Shown here: piece after piece, positions 54,808-64,000 of the stretch | Layout of the letters: the number at the start of each line of letters is the position of its first letter | Numbering within the stretch: the first letter of the stretch is position 1 | Assembly (NCBI RefSeq): GCF_009939195.1 | Contig: NZ_JAACKC010000003.1 | Coordinates: 351,473 to 415,472 of the forward strand | Direction of reading: 5' to 3' | Length of the DNA stretch: 64,000 nucleotides | DNA from: Acinetobacter kanungonis | GTDB lineage: Bacteria > Pseudomonadota > Gammaproteobacteria > Pseudomonadales > Moraxellaceae | The notes under the pieces: model-generated | The model's database searches: none | What the model saw: only the letters and a program-made list of their open reading frames with translations | Told to the model about the DNA's origin: nothing | Position numbers and translations under genes: made by a program

Positions 54808-57540
54808 ATGTTGGCAAGTCTGATCGGAGGAATCTTCGGTACCAAAAATGAGCGCGAACTCAAACGCATGCGTAAAATCGTAGACAAGATTAATGCGCTC
54901 GAGCCGACGATATCTGCCCTAAGCGATGCAGACTTATCTGCAAAAACCGAAGAATTCAAACAACGTTATAACAAGGGTGAAAGCCTCGATAAATTATTGC
55001 CTGAAGCGTTTGCTGTCTGTCGTGAAGCCGCGAAACGTGTCATGGGTATGCGTCATTATGATGTACAGTTGATTGGTGGTATTACCCTGCATGAAGGTAA
55101 AATCGCTGAAATGCGTACTGGTGAAGGTAAAACCCTGATGGGTACACTGGCGTGTTATTTGAATGCACTGAGCGGTCAGGGTGTACATGTCATTACGGTC
55201 AATGACTACTTGGCGCAACGTGATGCCGAGTTAAACCGTCCGTTGTTCGAGTTCTTGGGTTTAAGCATTGGCATTATTTATTCCATGCAAAATCCAATGG
55301 AAAAAGCCGATGCTTACCGTGCCGACATTACTTACGGGACCAACAACGAATTTGGTTTTGACTACCTGCGCGATAACATGGTGTTTGCGCTGGCTGAGAA
55401 AAAACAACGTGGTTTGGTCTATGCCATTATCGATGAAGTCGACTCTATTTTAATTGATGAAGCACGTACCCCTTTGATTATCTCGGGTCAAAGCGATGAC
55501 TCTTCTCAGTTGTATGCCGCGATCAATACTATTCCAGCAAAACTGCATGCGCAAAAAGAAGAAAAAGTGGCAGATGGCGGTCATTTCTGGATTGATGAAA
55601 AACAACGTTCAGTAGAAATGACTGAAGTGGGTTTCGAAACCGTTGAAAACGAATTGATTGAGATGGGCTTGTTGGCTGAAGGCGAGAGCCTGTATTCAGC
55701 ATCAAACCTGAACTTGGTACATCACGTAACCGCTGCGATTCGTGCGCACTTCCTGTATCAACGTAATGTGCATTACATCATTCACGAAGGTGAAGTGATT
55801 ATTGTCGATGAGAACACAGGTCGTACCATGCCTGGTCGCCGTTGGTCTGAAGGCTTGCATCAAGCGGTTGAAGCCAAAGAAGGCTTGGAAATTCAACCTG
55901 AAAACCAAACTTTGGCAACCACCACGTTCCAGAACTATTTCCGCTTATACAAAAAACTGTCAGGTATGACAGGTACCGCAGATACAGAAGCTGCGGAAAT
56001 GAAAGAAATCTATGGTTTGGATGTGGTGATCATTCCAACGCACCGACCAATGATTCGTCAGGATCAAAACGATTTAATCTACTTGAATCGTAATGGTAAA
56101 TACAACGCGATTATTCAAGAAATTCAACGCGTGCATGAAGCAGGTGTGGCACCGATTCTGATTGGTACGGCCACCATTGAAGCCTCTGAAATTCTGTCAG
56201 AAAAACTCAAAGAGGCAGGTATTCAGCATGAAGTGTTGAATGCGAAGCAACATGAGCGCGAAGCCGATATTATTGCCCAAGCAGGTTCGCCACGTGCAGT
56301 GACCATTGCAACCAACATGGCGGGTCGTGGTACGGATATTATTTTGGGTGGTAACTGGAAAGCCAAACTCGCCAAAATTGAAAATCCAACCCCAGAAGAT
56401 GAAGCGCGTTTAAAACAAGAGTGGGAACAAAACCACGAAATGGTCCTCGATTCAGGCGGTTTACATATTATTGGTTCTGAACGTCATGAATCACGCCGTA
56501 TCGATAACCAGTTGCGTGGTCGTGCGGGACGTCAGGGTGACCCTGGTGTTTCACGTTTCTATTTGTCTTTAGAAGATGATTTGATGCGTATCTTCGCAGG
56601 TGATCGTGTGGTTGCCATGATGCGTGCCATGGGCTTGCAAGAAGATGAAGCGATTGAACACAAAATGGTGTCACGCTCGATTGAAAATGCACAGCGTAAG
56701 GTAGAAGCACGTAACTTCGATATTCGTAAGAATCTCTTGAAATACGATGATGTCAACAACGAACAACGTAAGATTATTTACTCGCAACGAGATGATGTGC
56801 TTGCAGAAAACTCGCTGCAAGACTACATCGAAGAAATGCATCACGAAGTGATGAAAGCCGTGATTGCCAATTATATTCCACCTGAATCGATTCATGATCA
56901 GTGGGATATTGAAGGTCTTGAACGTGCTTTACGTGAAGAGTTTGCGGTGGATTTACCGATTGCACATTGGTTGGAAACCGAACGTCGTCTAGATGAAGAA
57001 GCGCTGGTTGATCGTATTACCGATGAGATCGTGACCCGTTACCGTTCACGTCGTGAACAAATGGGGGCTGAATCGGCTGCGATGCTTGAGCGCCATTTTG
57101 TCTTGAGTTCATTAGATCGCCATTGGAAAGATCATTTGGCTGCGATGGATTACTTGCGTCAAGGGATTCACTTACGTGGTTATGCGCAAAAGAACCCTGA
57201 ACAGGAATACAAAAAAGAAGCCTTCAATTTATTCGTGAATATGTTGGCAGTGATCAAGACTGATGTCGTGACCGATTTGTCGCGTGTCCATGTGCCGACG
57301 CCAGAGGAGTTAGCGGCAATGGAAGCACAAAAACAAGCACAAGCTGAAGCTATGCAGTTAAATCTTTCGCATGACGAAGTGGATGGTCTAACAGGCGAAG
57401 TCACTTCACAAGCACCAGCAGAACACTACACCGGCTTTAGCCCAGCAGGAGAGCAAAATGTGGTGCCACCTGCAAGCCGTAATTCACCTTGCCCATGTGG
57501 TTCAGGTCTGAAATACAAGCAGTGTCACGGTAAAATTTAA
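54808..57540 (+). CDS. secA: Preprotein translocase ATPase
   Basis: Motor that pushes secretory proteins through SecYEG. Walker A region [15 protein letters not shown] near residue 107, DEAD-like [18 protein letters not shown] near 210, [14 protein letters not shown] near 510 and [15 protein letters not shown] near 575. The C-terminal zinc finger [14 protein letters not shown] binds SecB. 910 residues, normal length. Monocistronic, with a strong terminator following. Confidence 0.98.
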   Translation: MLASLIGGIFGTKNERELKRMRKIVDKINALEPTISALSDADLSAKTEEFKQRYNKGESLDKLLPEAFAVCREAAKRVMGMRHYDVQLIGGITLHEGKIAEMRTGEGKTLMGTLACYLNALSGQGVHVITVNDYLAQRDAELNRPLFEFLGLSIGIIYSMQNPMEKADAYRADITYGTNNEFGFDYLRDNMVFALAEKKQRGLVYAIIDEVDSILIDEARTPLIISGQSDDSSQLYAAINTIPAKLHAQKEEKVADGGHFWIDEKQRSVEMTEVGFETVENELIEMGLLAEGESLYSASNLNLVHHVTAAIRAHFLYQRNVHYIIHEGEVIIVDENTGRTMPGRRWSEGLHQAVEAKEGLEIQPENQTLATTTFQNYFRLYKKLSGMTGTADTEAAEMKEIYGLDVVIIPTHRPMIRQDQNDLIYLNRNGKYNAIIQEIQRVHEAGVAPILIGTATIEASEILSEKLKEAGIQHEVLNAKQHEREADIIAQAGSPRAVTIATNMAGRGTDIILGGNWKAKLAKIENPTPEDEARLKQEWEQNHEMVLDSGGLHIIGSERHESRRIDNQLRGRAGRQGDPGVSRFYLSLEDDLMRIFAGDRVVAMMRAMGLQEDEAIEHKMVSRSIENAQRKVEARNFDIRKNLLKYDDVNNEQRKIIYSQRDDVLAENSLQDYIEEMHHEVMKAVIANYIPPESIHDQWDIEGLERALREEFAVDLPIAHWLETERRLDEEALVDRITDEIVTRYRSRREQMGAESAAMLERHFVLSSLDRHWKDHLAAMDYLRQGIHLRGYAQKNPEQEYKKEAFNLFVNMLAVIKTDVVTDLSRVHVPTPEELAAMEAQKQAQAEAMQLNLSHDEVDGLTGEVTSQAPAEHYTGFSPAGEQNVVPPASRNSPCPCGSGLKYKQCHGKI

Positions 57541-57560
57541 TTTTATCGAATGATGTCTTC

Positions 57561-57616
57561 AACCCTTGCAGAACTTCACAATTCAGCTGAAGTTTTGCAA
57601 GGGTTTTGTTTTTTGA
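57561..57616 (+). terminator. Terminator after secA
   Basis: AACCCTTGCA-G-AACTTCA pairs with TGAAGTT-T-TGCAAGGGTT, followed by a T-rich run. A long, strong stem. Confidence 0.85.
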
Positions 57617-57716
57617 GCGAACTGTAGTTAAATATTTTCAAGATGTGAATAAGGTTTGCAGTGCAGATTATTAAGTGTTATTAAGTTGCACATTAGTAAC
57701 TGAAAAGCGAAAGACA

Positions 57717-58073
57717 ATGAAAAAATTATTACAACCTTTGGTAATTGCTGCTTTGGCAATCCCGACTTTGGCGATGGCGAATACTCCTGCAACAACGACT
57801 GCAGCAAAAGTAGCCGCTGCGCAAGGTGCAACGACAGCACCTGCAACGGTACAAGACACCAATGTGACGGTAATGAGTCCACGTACAGGCATTAAGTACA
57901 CATTCCCGAATCCAAATCAACGCCCGATTATTTTAAAAACGGCAGCAGTTGCCCCAGCAACGTCAGAAACGGCAAGTCGTATTGTCGCAACCAATCCAGC
58001 ACTTTCTGTGGAAAGTCAGGAGCAGGCAAGACAGACTCTTGCGGGCAGTCCAACTCAGTTAGCTGCAAACTAA
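57717..58073 (+). CDS. Small exported protein, unknown function
   Basis: 118 residues from the ATG at 57717, which has GAAAGACA before it and opens a clean signal peptide (MKKLLQPLVIAALAIPTLAMA, cleavage near residue 21). The mature part is Ala/Thr-rich with a motif VMSPRTGIKYTFPNPNQRP in the middle and an Ala/Asn tail. No Cys. I recognise no family. Terminator on both sides makes it a separate unit. Confidence 0.65.
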   Translation: MKKLLQPLVIAALAIPTLAMANTPATTTAAKVAAAQGATTAPATVQDTNVTVMSPRTGIKYTFPNPNQRPIILKTAAVAPATSETASRIVATNPALSVESQEQARQTLAGSPTQLAAN

Positions 58074-58084
58074 GCGTATTGATC

Positions 58085-58112
58085 TAAAGCAGCCTACGGG
58101 CTGCTTTTTTTA
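58085..58112 (+). terminator. Terminator after the small exported protein gene
   Basis: AAAGCAGCC paired with GGGCTGCTTTTTTT, loop TAC. Confidence 0.85.
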
Positions 58113-58206
58113 TGCATCATTTTTATTTCAAGATGGCGTTTATCATGGTGCATCAGACATCTTGATGAGTCGAGAATCACTTTTTCTAGGGAAAAGGATA
58201 TCTATT

Positions 58207-58290
58207 ATGAAATTGCCTGAAACACCTCGATTTTTAGTTGTATTTCTACTAAGCTGTGACACTTACTTGAACAACAAAGTGGATATTTAA
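58207..58290 (+). CDS. Possible 27-codon upstream ORF of argJ
   Basis: ATG at 58207, with AAGGA 8 nt upstream, opens a 27-codon frame ([17 protein letters not shown] at the start) that ends at 58290, 2 nt before the argJ ATG. A hydrophobic centre is present. It spans the argJ ribosome binding site. Whether it is translated is unknown. Confidence 0.35.
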   Translation: MKLPETPRFLVVFLLSCDTYLNNKVDI

Positions 58291-58292
58291 AA

Positions 58293-59513
58293 ATGGCAGT
58301 GGGTGACGTTACTATGCCACAGATGCATGTGGTCAAAGGAGTAAAAATCGGTTCGGCTGAAGCTTATATTCGCTATCAGAACCGACGTGATCTGGTCATT
58401 TTTGAATTCGCTGAAGGTTCAAATGTTGCAGGTGTCTTTACCCAAAATGCATTCTGTGCAGCACCAGTTCATGTGTCTAAGGCACATTTGGCGGTTGGTA
58501 ATCCACGTTATTTAATTATCAATACGGGCAATGCCAATGCGGGTACGGGTCCGTTGGGAATGCAAAATGCCCAAGAGACCTGTACACAATTGGCACAGTT
58601 GGCAGGCGTAACTGTAGAACAGATTTTACCGTTCTCAACAGGGGTGATTGGTGAGCAATTACCAATGCCGCGTTTGGTTGCAGGCTTACAACCAGCTTTA
58701 GACAGCCTACAAGAAGATGCTTGGACAGATGCGGCTTTTGGCATCATGACCACAGATACTACACCCAAAGGGGCTTCTGAACAGTTTGAGCTTGATGGTG
58801 TGCTCTATACCATGACGGGTATTTCTAAAGGTGCGGGCATGATTCGTCCAAATATGGCGACTATGCTTAGCTACGTGGCGACGGATGCTCCAATTTCTCG
58901 TGCATTGGTACAACAACTGTTACACATTAGTGTGAACCAATCCTTTAACCGTATTACCATCGATGGGGATACCTCAACCAATGATTCATGTATCTTTGTA
59001 GCCACAGGTCAAGCGGGTGGTGTGGAGATTTCATCCGCCGAAGATGCTCGTTATGTCGCAGTATTGGACGTGTTAAACCGAGTGATGAAACGTTTGGCAC
59101 AGCTGATTGTACGGGATGGTGAAGGTGCAACCAAATTTATGACCGTGTCGGTAGAAGGCGGTGCCGATACCCAAGAATGTTGTGATATTGCGTATAGTAT
59201 TGCTCACTCGCCATTGGTTAAAACAGCATTTTTTGCGTCAGATCCAAACTGGGGGCGTATTTTGGCTGCCATTGGTTATGCAGGCGTGAAAAATTTAGAG
59301 GTTGAAAAAATTCAGGTTTGGTTAGATGATGTACAAATCTGTAAGGATGGTGGCGCAGCAGCTGATTATACGGAAGCAGAAGGCGCACGCGTAATGGCAC
59401 AACCAGAGATTACCATTCGGGTGGACTTGGGTCGCGGACAAGCGAAGGACACGGTCTATACCTGTGATTTATCTTATGACTATGTCAAAATTAACGCAGA
59501 TTACCGTTCTTAA
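58293..59513 (+). CDS. argJ: Bifunctional glutamate N-acetyltransferase/ornithine acetyltransferase
   Basis: Recycles the acetyl group of arginine biosynthesis. 406 residues. The precursor is expected to cleave itself within [17 protein letters not shown], before the Thr of NMAT, giving alpha and beta chains. [14 protein letters not shown] and [11 protein letters not shown] are conserved. Terminator follows. Ribosome binding site is a weak GTGGAT inside a preceding short ORF. Confidence 0.96.
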   Translation: MAVGDVTMPQMHVVKGVKIGSAEAYIRYQNRRDLVIFEFAEGSNVAGVFTQNAFCAAPVHVSKAHLAVGNPRYLIINTGNANAGTGPLGMQNAQETCTQLAQLAGVTVEQILPFSTGVIGEQLPMPRLVAGLQPALDSLQEDAWTDAAFGIMTTDTTPKGASEQFELDGVLYTMTGISKGAGMIRPNMATMLSYVATDAPISRALVQQLLHISVNQSFNRITIDGDTSTNDSCIFVATGQAGGVEISSAEDARYVAVLDVLNRVMKRLAQLIVRDGEGATKFMTVSVEGGADTQECCDIAYSIAHSPLVKTAFFASDPNWGRILAAIGYAGVKNLEVEKIQVWLDDVQICKDGGAAADYTEAEGARVMAQPEITIRVDLGRGQAKDTVYTCDLSYDYVKINADYRS

Positions 59514-59528
59514 TGGAATTTGAGTGAA

Positions 59529-59556
59529 GAAAAGCCTCCGTCGTGAGGCTTTTTTA
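59529..59556 (+). terminator. Terminator after argJ
   Basis: AAAAGCCTC, loop CGTC, GTGAGGCTTTTTT. Confidence 0.85.
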
Positions 59557-59660
59557 ACAATCATGGTTTTTTGAATGACTGGTCAATTTCAAAGATGAAA
59601 TTAACCGTGTTATGGATGCACCGCTTGTGAACAAGCAGCTGGGATAGAGAAGACGTTTTT

Positions 59661-60728
59661 ATGAATGATGCGACCAATTTAATTGCCAATGACGCAAAAT
59701 CGATTGTGCAGGCGCATTTAGACCGTTTAGGCGAGCCAAAAGACAATCATTGGACTGAGCAAGCCAAACTGGAAAAATTTGAACAAATCAAAGCGGAATT
59801 GAAAAAACGTGATGCTGTTCTGGTCGCGCATTATTACTGCGATCCTGAAGTGCAGGAATTGGCGGAATTAACTGGCGGCTGTGTATCGGATTCCTTGGAA
59901 ATGGCGCGTTTTGGTCGTGATCATGCAGCCTCAACATTGGTTGTGGCAGGGGTAAAATTCATGGGGGAAACAGCAAAAATCCTGTCCCCTGAAAAAACCG
60001 TGCTGATGCCAACCCTCGAAGCAACCTGTTCACTTGATTTGGGCTGTCCTGTGGATGAGTTCACCGCATTCTGTGATCAACATCCTGATCATACCGTTGT
60101 GGTCTATGCCAATACCTCTGCGGCAGTTAAAGCGCGTGCAGATTGGGTCGTGACCTCTAGCTGTGCGGTTGAAATCATTGAGCATCTAGACAGCTTGGGT
60201 GAGAAGATCATTTGGGCACCCGATCAGCACTTAGGCCGTTATATCCAGAAGAAAACAGGCGCAGATATGCTGCTTTGGGATGGCGCGTGTATCGTACATG
60301 AGGAATTCCGTGCACGCGGGATTGCCAACATGAAAGCCCTCTATCCAGATGCAGCAGTTTTGGTGCACCCAGAGTCTCCTGAATCGGTAGTGGATATTGC
60401 AGATGCAGTGGGAAGTACTTCGCAGTTAATTAAAGCTGCGCAGACTTTACCGCATGAGCGTTTAATCGTGGCAACCGATCGCGGCATCTTCTACAAGATG
60501 CAGCAAGCTGTACCGAACAAAATTCTGGTCGAAGCACCAACAGCGGGTGAGGGAGCGACGTGTCGTTCTTGCGCGCATTGCCCATGGATGGCAATGAATG
60601 AGCTGGATGGCATTTTGCAAGTTTTACAGCAAGGTGATCAGGAAATTCATGTCGATCCAGCCTTGGCAGAGCGTGCAAAATTACCTTTGGATCGTATGTT
60701 AAGTTTCAGTGCGAGCTTAAAGCGTTAA
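59661..60728 (+). CDS. nadA: Quinolinate synthase A
   Basis: 4Fe-4S enzyme that condenses iminoaspartate and DHAP to quinolinate in NAD synthesis. Cys ligands lie in [19 protein letters not shown] and [13 protein letters not shown]. Also [21 protein letters not shown] near residue 55 and [11 protein letters not shown]. 355 residues. It ends before the tRNA array. Confidence 0.97.
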   Translation: MNDATNLIANDAKSIVQAHLDRLGEPKDNHWTEQAKLEKFEQIKAELKKRDAVLVAHYYCDPEVQELAELTGGCVSDSLEMARFGRDHAASTLVVAGVKFMGETAKILSPEKTVLMPTLEATCSLDLGCPVDEFTAFCDQHPDHTVVVYANTSAAVKARADWVVTSSCAVEIIEHLDSLGEKIIWAPDQHLGRYIQKKTGADMLLWDGACIVHEEFRARGIANMKALYPDAAVLVHPESPESVVDIADAVGSTSQLIKAAQTLPHERLIVATDRGIFYKMQQAVPNKILVEAPTAGEGATCRSCAHCPWMAMNELDGILQVLQQGDQEIHVDPALAERAKLPLDRMLSFSASLKR

Positions 60729-60806
60729 AATTTGTATAAAAAATATCAGAAATGCTTGATATTTATACGTTTGACGCTTTTTTTTAACTTTTTTTAAATA
60801 TAGGTG

Positions 60807-60835
60807 TTGACGTTCTTTGGCGTCACGCCTAGAAT
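60807..60835 (+). promoter_or_regulatory. Promoter of the tRNA array
   Basis: TTGACG and TAGAAT with exactly 17 nt between, 48 nt before the first tRNA. Close to the sigma-70 consensus. Confidence 0.8.
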
Positions 60836-60882
60836 GCACACCGTACCGCACGATGTGCGATACGATAAAAGCTGAGATGAAT

Positions 60883-60959
60883 CGGAGCATAGCACAGCCT
60901 GGTAGTGCACCTGGTTTGGGACCAGGGGGTCGTAGGTTCGAATCCTACTGCTCCGACCA
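60883..60959 (+). tRNA. tRNA-Pro (anticodon TGG), copy 1
   Basis: 77 nt, CGGAGCA acceptor stem closing with TGCTCCG, CCA encoded, T-loop GTTCGAATC, anticodon loop TTTGGGA. Identical to the copy at 61196. Confidence 0.97.
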
Positions 60960-61005
60960 ATTCTTCAAGGCAGAGTATCGCATGATACCAAGTATCATCG
61001 GTCAT

Positions 61006-61082
61006 GCGCCTGTAGCTCAGTTGGATAGAGCATCCGCCTTCTAAGCGGATGGTCACAGGTTCGAATCCTGTCAGGCGCGCCA
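61006..61082 (+). tRNA. tRNA-Arg (anticodon TCT)
   Basis: 77 nt, GCGCCTG acceptor stem closing with CAGGCGC, CCA encoded, anticodon loop CTTCTAA, TTCGAAT T-loop. Confidence 0.97.
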
Positions 61083-61114
61083 TTTGGTAGCTTGGTACTG
61101 TAGAACTTTATAGT

Positions 61115-61191
61115 GGTGGATGTAGCTCAGTTGGTAGAGCCCTGGATTGTGATTCCAGTTGTCGCGGGTTCGAATCCCGTCATTCACCCCA
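61115..61191 (+). tRNA. tRNA-His (anticodon GTG)
   Basis: 77 nt counting the extra G at -1, opposite C73. GTGGATG stem closing with CATTCAC, CCA encoded, anticodon loop TTGTGAT. Confidence 0.97.
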
Positions 61192-61195
61192 ATTT

Positions 61196-61272
61196 CGGAG
61201 CATAGCACAGCCTGGTAGTGCACCTGGTTTGGGACCAGGGGGTCGTAGGTTCGAATCCTACTGCTCCGACCA
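61196..61272 (+). tRNA. tRNA-Pro (anticodon TGG), copy 2
   Basis: Exact duplicate of the first tRNA-Pro, 77 nt with encoded CCA. It starts 4 nt after tRNA-His. Confidence 0.97.
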
Positions 61273-61291
61273 TCATCTTAAAGATGAAATA

Positions 61292-61319
61292 AATAATCCG
61301 CTTTATTGCGGTTTTTTTA
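61292..61319 (+). terminator. Terminator after the tRNA array
   Basis: CCGC, loop TTTATT, GCGG and a run of seven T. Confidence 0.8.
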
Positions 61320-61336
61320 TGTCTAAAATTTAATAC

Positions 61337-61453
61337 ATTTCTACATTTCTACATTTCTACATTTCTACATTTCTACATTTCTACATTTCTACATTTCTAC
61401 ATTTCTACATTTCTACATTTCTACATTTCTACATTTCTACATTTCTACATTTC
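61337..61453. repeat. 8-bp tandem repeat (ATTTCTAC), about 14 copies
   Basis: Fourteen exact ATTTCTAC units at 61337-61448 and a partial one. It lies between the tRNA terminator and the end of the OmpA-like gene. Not in a reading frame. Confidence 0.95.
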
Positions 61454-61625
61454 ATTCTTGTTTAAGAATGTTATTGAGCTACTCAATTGTATTTTTGCTG
61501 ATTGAAATCCATAAAAAAGGTTGCCTAAGCCTAAGACTCGACAACCTGACCTGTCATTTAGATGACCTTCAAATATTAATACAAATATTTTTAGTCTGAT
61601 TCCCAATCATTCTAGTACGCTGGAA
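61454..61625. other. Spacer between the octamer repeat and yfiB
   Basis: Holds only the terminator of the leftward operon at 61512-61547. Otherwise I see nothing; together with the repeat it makes a 350-base gene-free stretch. Confidence 0.5.
61512..61547 (-). terminator. Terminator after the YfiRNB operon
   Basis: On the minus strand AGGTTG pairs with CAACCT and is followed by six T. Imperfect inner stem. Confidence 0.65.
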
Positions 61626-62111
61626 TTAAGGGATAATAATAATATTCACGCGGCGGTTGGTTGCACGATTTTCTTCAGAAGTGTTTGCAACTAAAGGTTG
61701 TGTAGCACCTCGTCCAATTGTTTGTAGATTATTGCTTTGAAAGCCAGTATTGAGGAAAATACTGGAAACGCTGGTTGCACGTTTTTCAGAGAGGGTTTGG
61801 TTGTAAGCAGCGTCACCAATGTCATCAGTATGCCCGACAATCTTAATTTTATTGAGATTGTATTTCTGCAATTGCGTAGAAAGGCGAGTGAGTTCATTGG
61901 TTTGTTCGGGCTTAATTTCATAGCTGTCAAAGCTAAATAAAAGGCGCTCAGGTAAACGGAGGCTCCAACCTTCTTCCGTCAGCACGAAACCTTCCTTTTT
62001 AAGCATACGCGCTTGTTTGTAGTTGAGATGTCCCCAACTTGCACATGCACTTAAAACGCTGCTGAGCAGGAGTACAAGTACAAGTTTTATGGGGCGAGAA
62101 AAAGTTATCAT
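61626..62111 (-). CDS. yfiB: OmpA-like lipoprotein, YfiB type
   Basis: 161 residues from the ATG at 62111, which has AGGA 8 nt upstream; the longer frame overlaps the previous gene and lacks sense. Lipobox LSAC, Cys near residue 22. The C-terminal 110 residues are an OmpA domain with IVGHTDDIGDAAYNQTLSEKR and NRATNRRVNI, which binds peptidoglycan. In Pseudomonas YfiB sits in the outer membrane and sequesters YfiR, freeing the cyclase. It is 10 nt after the cyclase gene, last in the operon. Confidence 0.8.
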   Translation of the reverse strand: MITFSRPIKLVLVLLLSSVLSACASWGHLNYKQARMLKKEGFVLTEEGWSLRLPERLLFSFDSYEIKPEQTNELTRLSTQLQKYNLNKIKIVGHTDDIGDAAYNQTLSEKRATSVSSIFLNTGFQSNNLQTIGRGATQPLVANTSEENRATNRRVNIIIIP

Positions 62112-62121
62112 TGTTGAGTTC

Positions 62122-63333
62122 CTAGTGGAGAGAGAAGTACCAGCCTTGTTGCAATGTTTTGGCTTTATACATTGCGCTGTCGGCGGCAGTGATGAGATCT
62201 TCGGGGCTATGTGCTTGTTCGGTAGAGGCGATGCCGATCGAGAAGCTGAAACGAATTTCGTGCTGTTCAAACTGCAAAGGTTGTTCGCAGCATTGCAGTA
62301 GGTTTTCGCTAATTTTGGCCAGATGCTCGGTCTTGTTAATATTGCGAATCAGAATGGCAAACTCATCGCCACCTAGCCGAGCAATAAAATCATCTTGTCG
62401 TAAACGATCTTTGAGGCGTCGCGCCATTTCTTGCAGTACGGCATCTCCCGCCAAATGACCATATCGATCATTAATTTCTTTAAAATTGTTATTATCTATA
62501 AAGAATAATGCGGTTGAATGGGATGCAGCTTGCTCAAAGATCGACAATAAAGTTTGATAGAAATAATGTCGATTTGGCAGTTGAGTCAGTTGATCGTGCA
62601 ATGCCTGATGCGCAAGAACATCATTCTCTGCGCGTAATTTTTGCGTGGAAGCCTGAATTTTATCGAGTAATTCATTAAAAACATCATTCAGTTGTTGCAA
62701 CTCTTTGATGTTGGAGCGAGGTAGACGTAATTGATAGGCTTTGTATTCGCTAATTTCACGTGCAGTTGACACTAAAGGATGAATGGACTGCATCAAATAT
62801 TGATAGGTTGAGCGTACCGACCAAAGCAGTGCAAACAAAATTAAAATAATGGCCAAACATAAGCCAATTAAAATTTTAAAGAAAAAATCTAATAAGCTTT
62901 GCGAGCTGCCATAGACCACAATGGAGCCGTAATATTGTTGATTATGCTGAATTGAAATTTGAATCGGCTGTTGGAAAAACAGATGATCTAAAATTCCTTG
63001 TGTGCTCTGGAAGGATTGAACAACCTGTTTACTGTTGGCAATTTCTTGATTAGATGGATCAAGCACCTGAATCGAGCGAATAGAATATTGTGTGGTGTAG
63101 TCACTCAAAATTTGCTGCATGGTCATTCGGTCATTGAAGACAATTGCAGGTTGTATGCGCTCACTTAATGCTTCAGCCAGAATATTTAAGCTCTGTTTGG
63201 CGTAGGTATTCATGGTGTAGGTCGAAACAACCACGAAAATAATAGTACAAATCGAAAATGTTAAAGCAAAAATGGCGAGTTGCGAGCGTTTAAACAAAGA
63301 TTGTAATGAGGTCATGCGAGAGTATATCGCCAT
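62122..63333 (-). CDS. yfiN: Membrane diguanylate cyclase, YfiN/TpbB type
   Basis: Makes cyclic di-GMP from GTP. 403 residues: helix at about 15-40, periplasmic CHASE8-like sensor to about 150, second helix at 152-172, HAMP, then a GGDEF domain with FIARLGGDEFAILI near residue 335. The inhibitory RxxD site is present (RQDD, five residues ahead of GGDEF), so the enzyme should be product-inhibited. No EAL domain. The start at 63333 has GGAG 9 nt upstream. It begins 2 nt after the YfiR-like gene. Confidence 0.9.
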   Translation of the reverse strand: MAIYSRMTSLQSLFKRSQLAIFALTFSICTIIFVVVSTYTMNTYAKQSLNILAEALSERIQPAIVFNDRMTMQQILSDYTTQYSIRSIQVLDPSNQEIANSKQVVQSFQSTQGILDHLFFQQPIQISIQHNQQYYGSIVVYGSSQSLLDFFFKILIGLCLAIILILFALLWSVRSTYQYLMQSIHPLVSTAREISEYKAYQLRLPRSNIKELQQLNDVFNELLDKIQASTQKLRAENDVLAHQALHDQLTQLPNRHYFYQTLLSIFEQAASHSTALFFIDNNNFKEINDRYGHLAGDAVLQEMARRLKDRLRQDDFIARLGGDEFAILIRNINKTEHLAKISENLLQCCEQPLQFEQHEIRFSFSIGIASTEQAHSPEDLITAADSAMYKAKTLQQGWYFSLH

Positions 63334-63335
63334 GG

Positions 63336-63839
63336 TTATTGCTCCGTAGACTTCGCAAGCAGCAACACACGCGGGTCAACTCTTACTTTAGATTGGCTTA
63401 AGCTATCGAGGTTTACCTTAAATGAGGTTTTGTTATTTTGGGTATAGAGACAGAAAGCACTACCCATTTCACAATCTTGATTGGTCGAACTAAAAGACAA
63501 TGGTGGATCAGGTCTTTGGCTATAAATAATTTTTTGTTCTTCTTGTGGTGAAAAGGTAGATAGAAAAATTGCATTGCATGACGATTTTTCTAATTCATTT
63601 AAACGAATGGATGAAATTTTGTAGTGATAGCCATGTAAGCGCAGGGCTTGATTAAATTGCACGGCATAGTTTGGATTATCAATTACGCAGAGTGCGGGGG
63701 TTGGAGTATTCCATTTAGCATAGCTTAAGATGGAAAGCGTAATAATAAACATATTATGTGCAGAAACGGCATATACGGGTATTGCCATCAGGGCTGTGAT
63801 GGAAAAAAGTGCAAAAACCCGCAAATAAGTGATAACCAT
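63336..63839 (-). CDS. yfiR: Periplasmic YfiR-like regulator of the cyclase
   Basis: 167 residues. Signal peptide of about 24 residues ending PVYA. It has YfiR/HmsC-like features: LSYAKWNTPTPALCVID at the start, and FKVNLDSLSQSKVRVDPRVLLLAK at the end, where the family has VNL...LL.LA. Four Cys, which in Pseudomonas YfiR form disulphides, are partly conserved. It is predicted to hold YfiN inactive until bound by YfiB. First gene of the operon; no ribosome binding site is seen before the ATG. Confidence 0.75.
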   Translation of the reverse strand: MVITYLRVFALFSITALMAIPVYAVSAHNMFIITLSILSYAKWNTPTPALCVIDNPNYAVQFNQALRLHGYHYKISSIRLNELEKSSCNAIFLSTFSPQEEQKIIYSQRPDPPLSFSSTNQDCEMGSAFCLYTQNNKTSFKVNLDSLSQSKVRVDPRVLLLAKSTEQ

Positions 63840-64000
63840 TTCAAATAATATTATAAATAAGTGAATTTGGTTGATGATTGTAGCGAATCTGTATCAATAA
63901 AAATAGACATGGGTTTTCTTTAAAAGAGTCCTCAATTTATTACATTTGATTAAAAAAACAACGCTTGATAAATAAATTAAGCAAAGGGTGTTGCAAGAGA
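63840..64000. promoter_or_regulatory. Upstream region of the YfiR-like gene
   Basis: AT-rich space to the window edge that should hold the operon promoter. I could not assign clear -35 and -10 boxes, and see no start of another gene. Confidence 0.35.

Noticed and set aside
60829..61083. Minus-strand ORF across the tRNA-Pro and tRNA-Arg genes
   Set aside because: It is the antisense reading of two tRNA genes, a well-known false protein (GFEPTTPWSQTR type).
61337..61453. CRISPR-like array
   Set aside because: Units are 8 bp, directly adjacent, with no spacers and no cas genes.

Overview
The window comes from a gammaproteobacterium of the genus Acinetobacter; I do not name a species. The evidence is moderate-to-low GC, the block of lipooligosaccharide (LOS) genes lying between ilvE and aspS (the site of the Acinetobacter outer-core, or OC, locus), the gene runs trpF-trpB and trpA-accD-folC-SPOR, and BaeSR, PsiE, SelO and ZnuD-type proteins that read like Acinetobacter orthologues. 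It looks like ordinary chromosome. I see no insertion sequence, prophage, CRISPR array or plasmid backbone.

Layout. 1-5.3 kb: 3' part of a histidine kinase gene, then glnE and ilvE. 5.3-17.9 kb: the OC/LOS locus. It has a left block (ELM1/GtrOC-type transferase, second transferase, polysaccharide deacetylase, GT2, GT4, and a reversed glycosidase-like gene), a very AT-rich variable middle (GT4, decayed gene copies, an octamer repeat, GT25), the dTDP-L-rhamnose operon rmlBDAC and a terminal DUF707 protein. 17.9-26.4 kb: aspS, a ZnuD-like zinc receptor behind a perfect Zur-type palindrome, a phospholipase D-like protein, an RcnB-like protein and PsiE. 26.5-38.3 kb: two acyl-CoA dehydrogenases, a lipoprotein divergent from baeSR, selO, a fatty-acid desaturase, a glycerophosphodiesterase and a PduO-type cobalamin adenosyltransferase. 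38.4-40.5 kb: a BtuB-like receptor behind a cobalamin riboswitch. 40.6-52.3 kb: trpF-trpB, five unrelated genes, then trpA-accD-folC-SPOR. 52.3-60.7 kb: an MBL hydrolase/phosphatase pair, 1-Cys peroxiredoxin, secA, argJ and nadA. 60.8-61.3 kb: a four-tRNA array (Pro, Arg, His, Pro). 61.6-63.8 kb: a YfiR-YfiN-YfiB cyclic-di-GMP module.

The most unusual structure is in the OC locus. The junction between the reversed glycosidase-like gene and the start of the GT25 gene occurs twice, on either side of a GT4 gene. The left copy has an intact glycosidase-like gene and a broken GT25 start. The right copy has a broken glycosidase-like gene and an intact GT25. Spacing between the two start codons is 79 nt in both. 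This looks like the scar of a cassette exchange or duplication. Other points worth a second look are two separate 8-bp tandem repeats, three consensus DnaA boxes between baeR and selO, a three-stem palindrome, a terminator that runs into the phospholipase D start, and short upstream ORFs before argJ and trpA.

All calls come from reading the sequence and from remembered family motifs. No database search was run.
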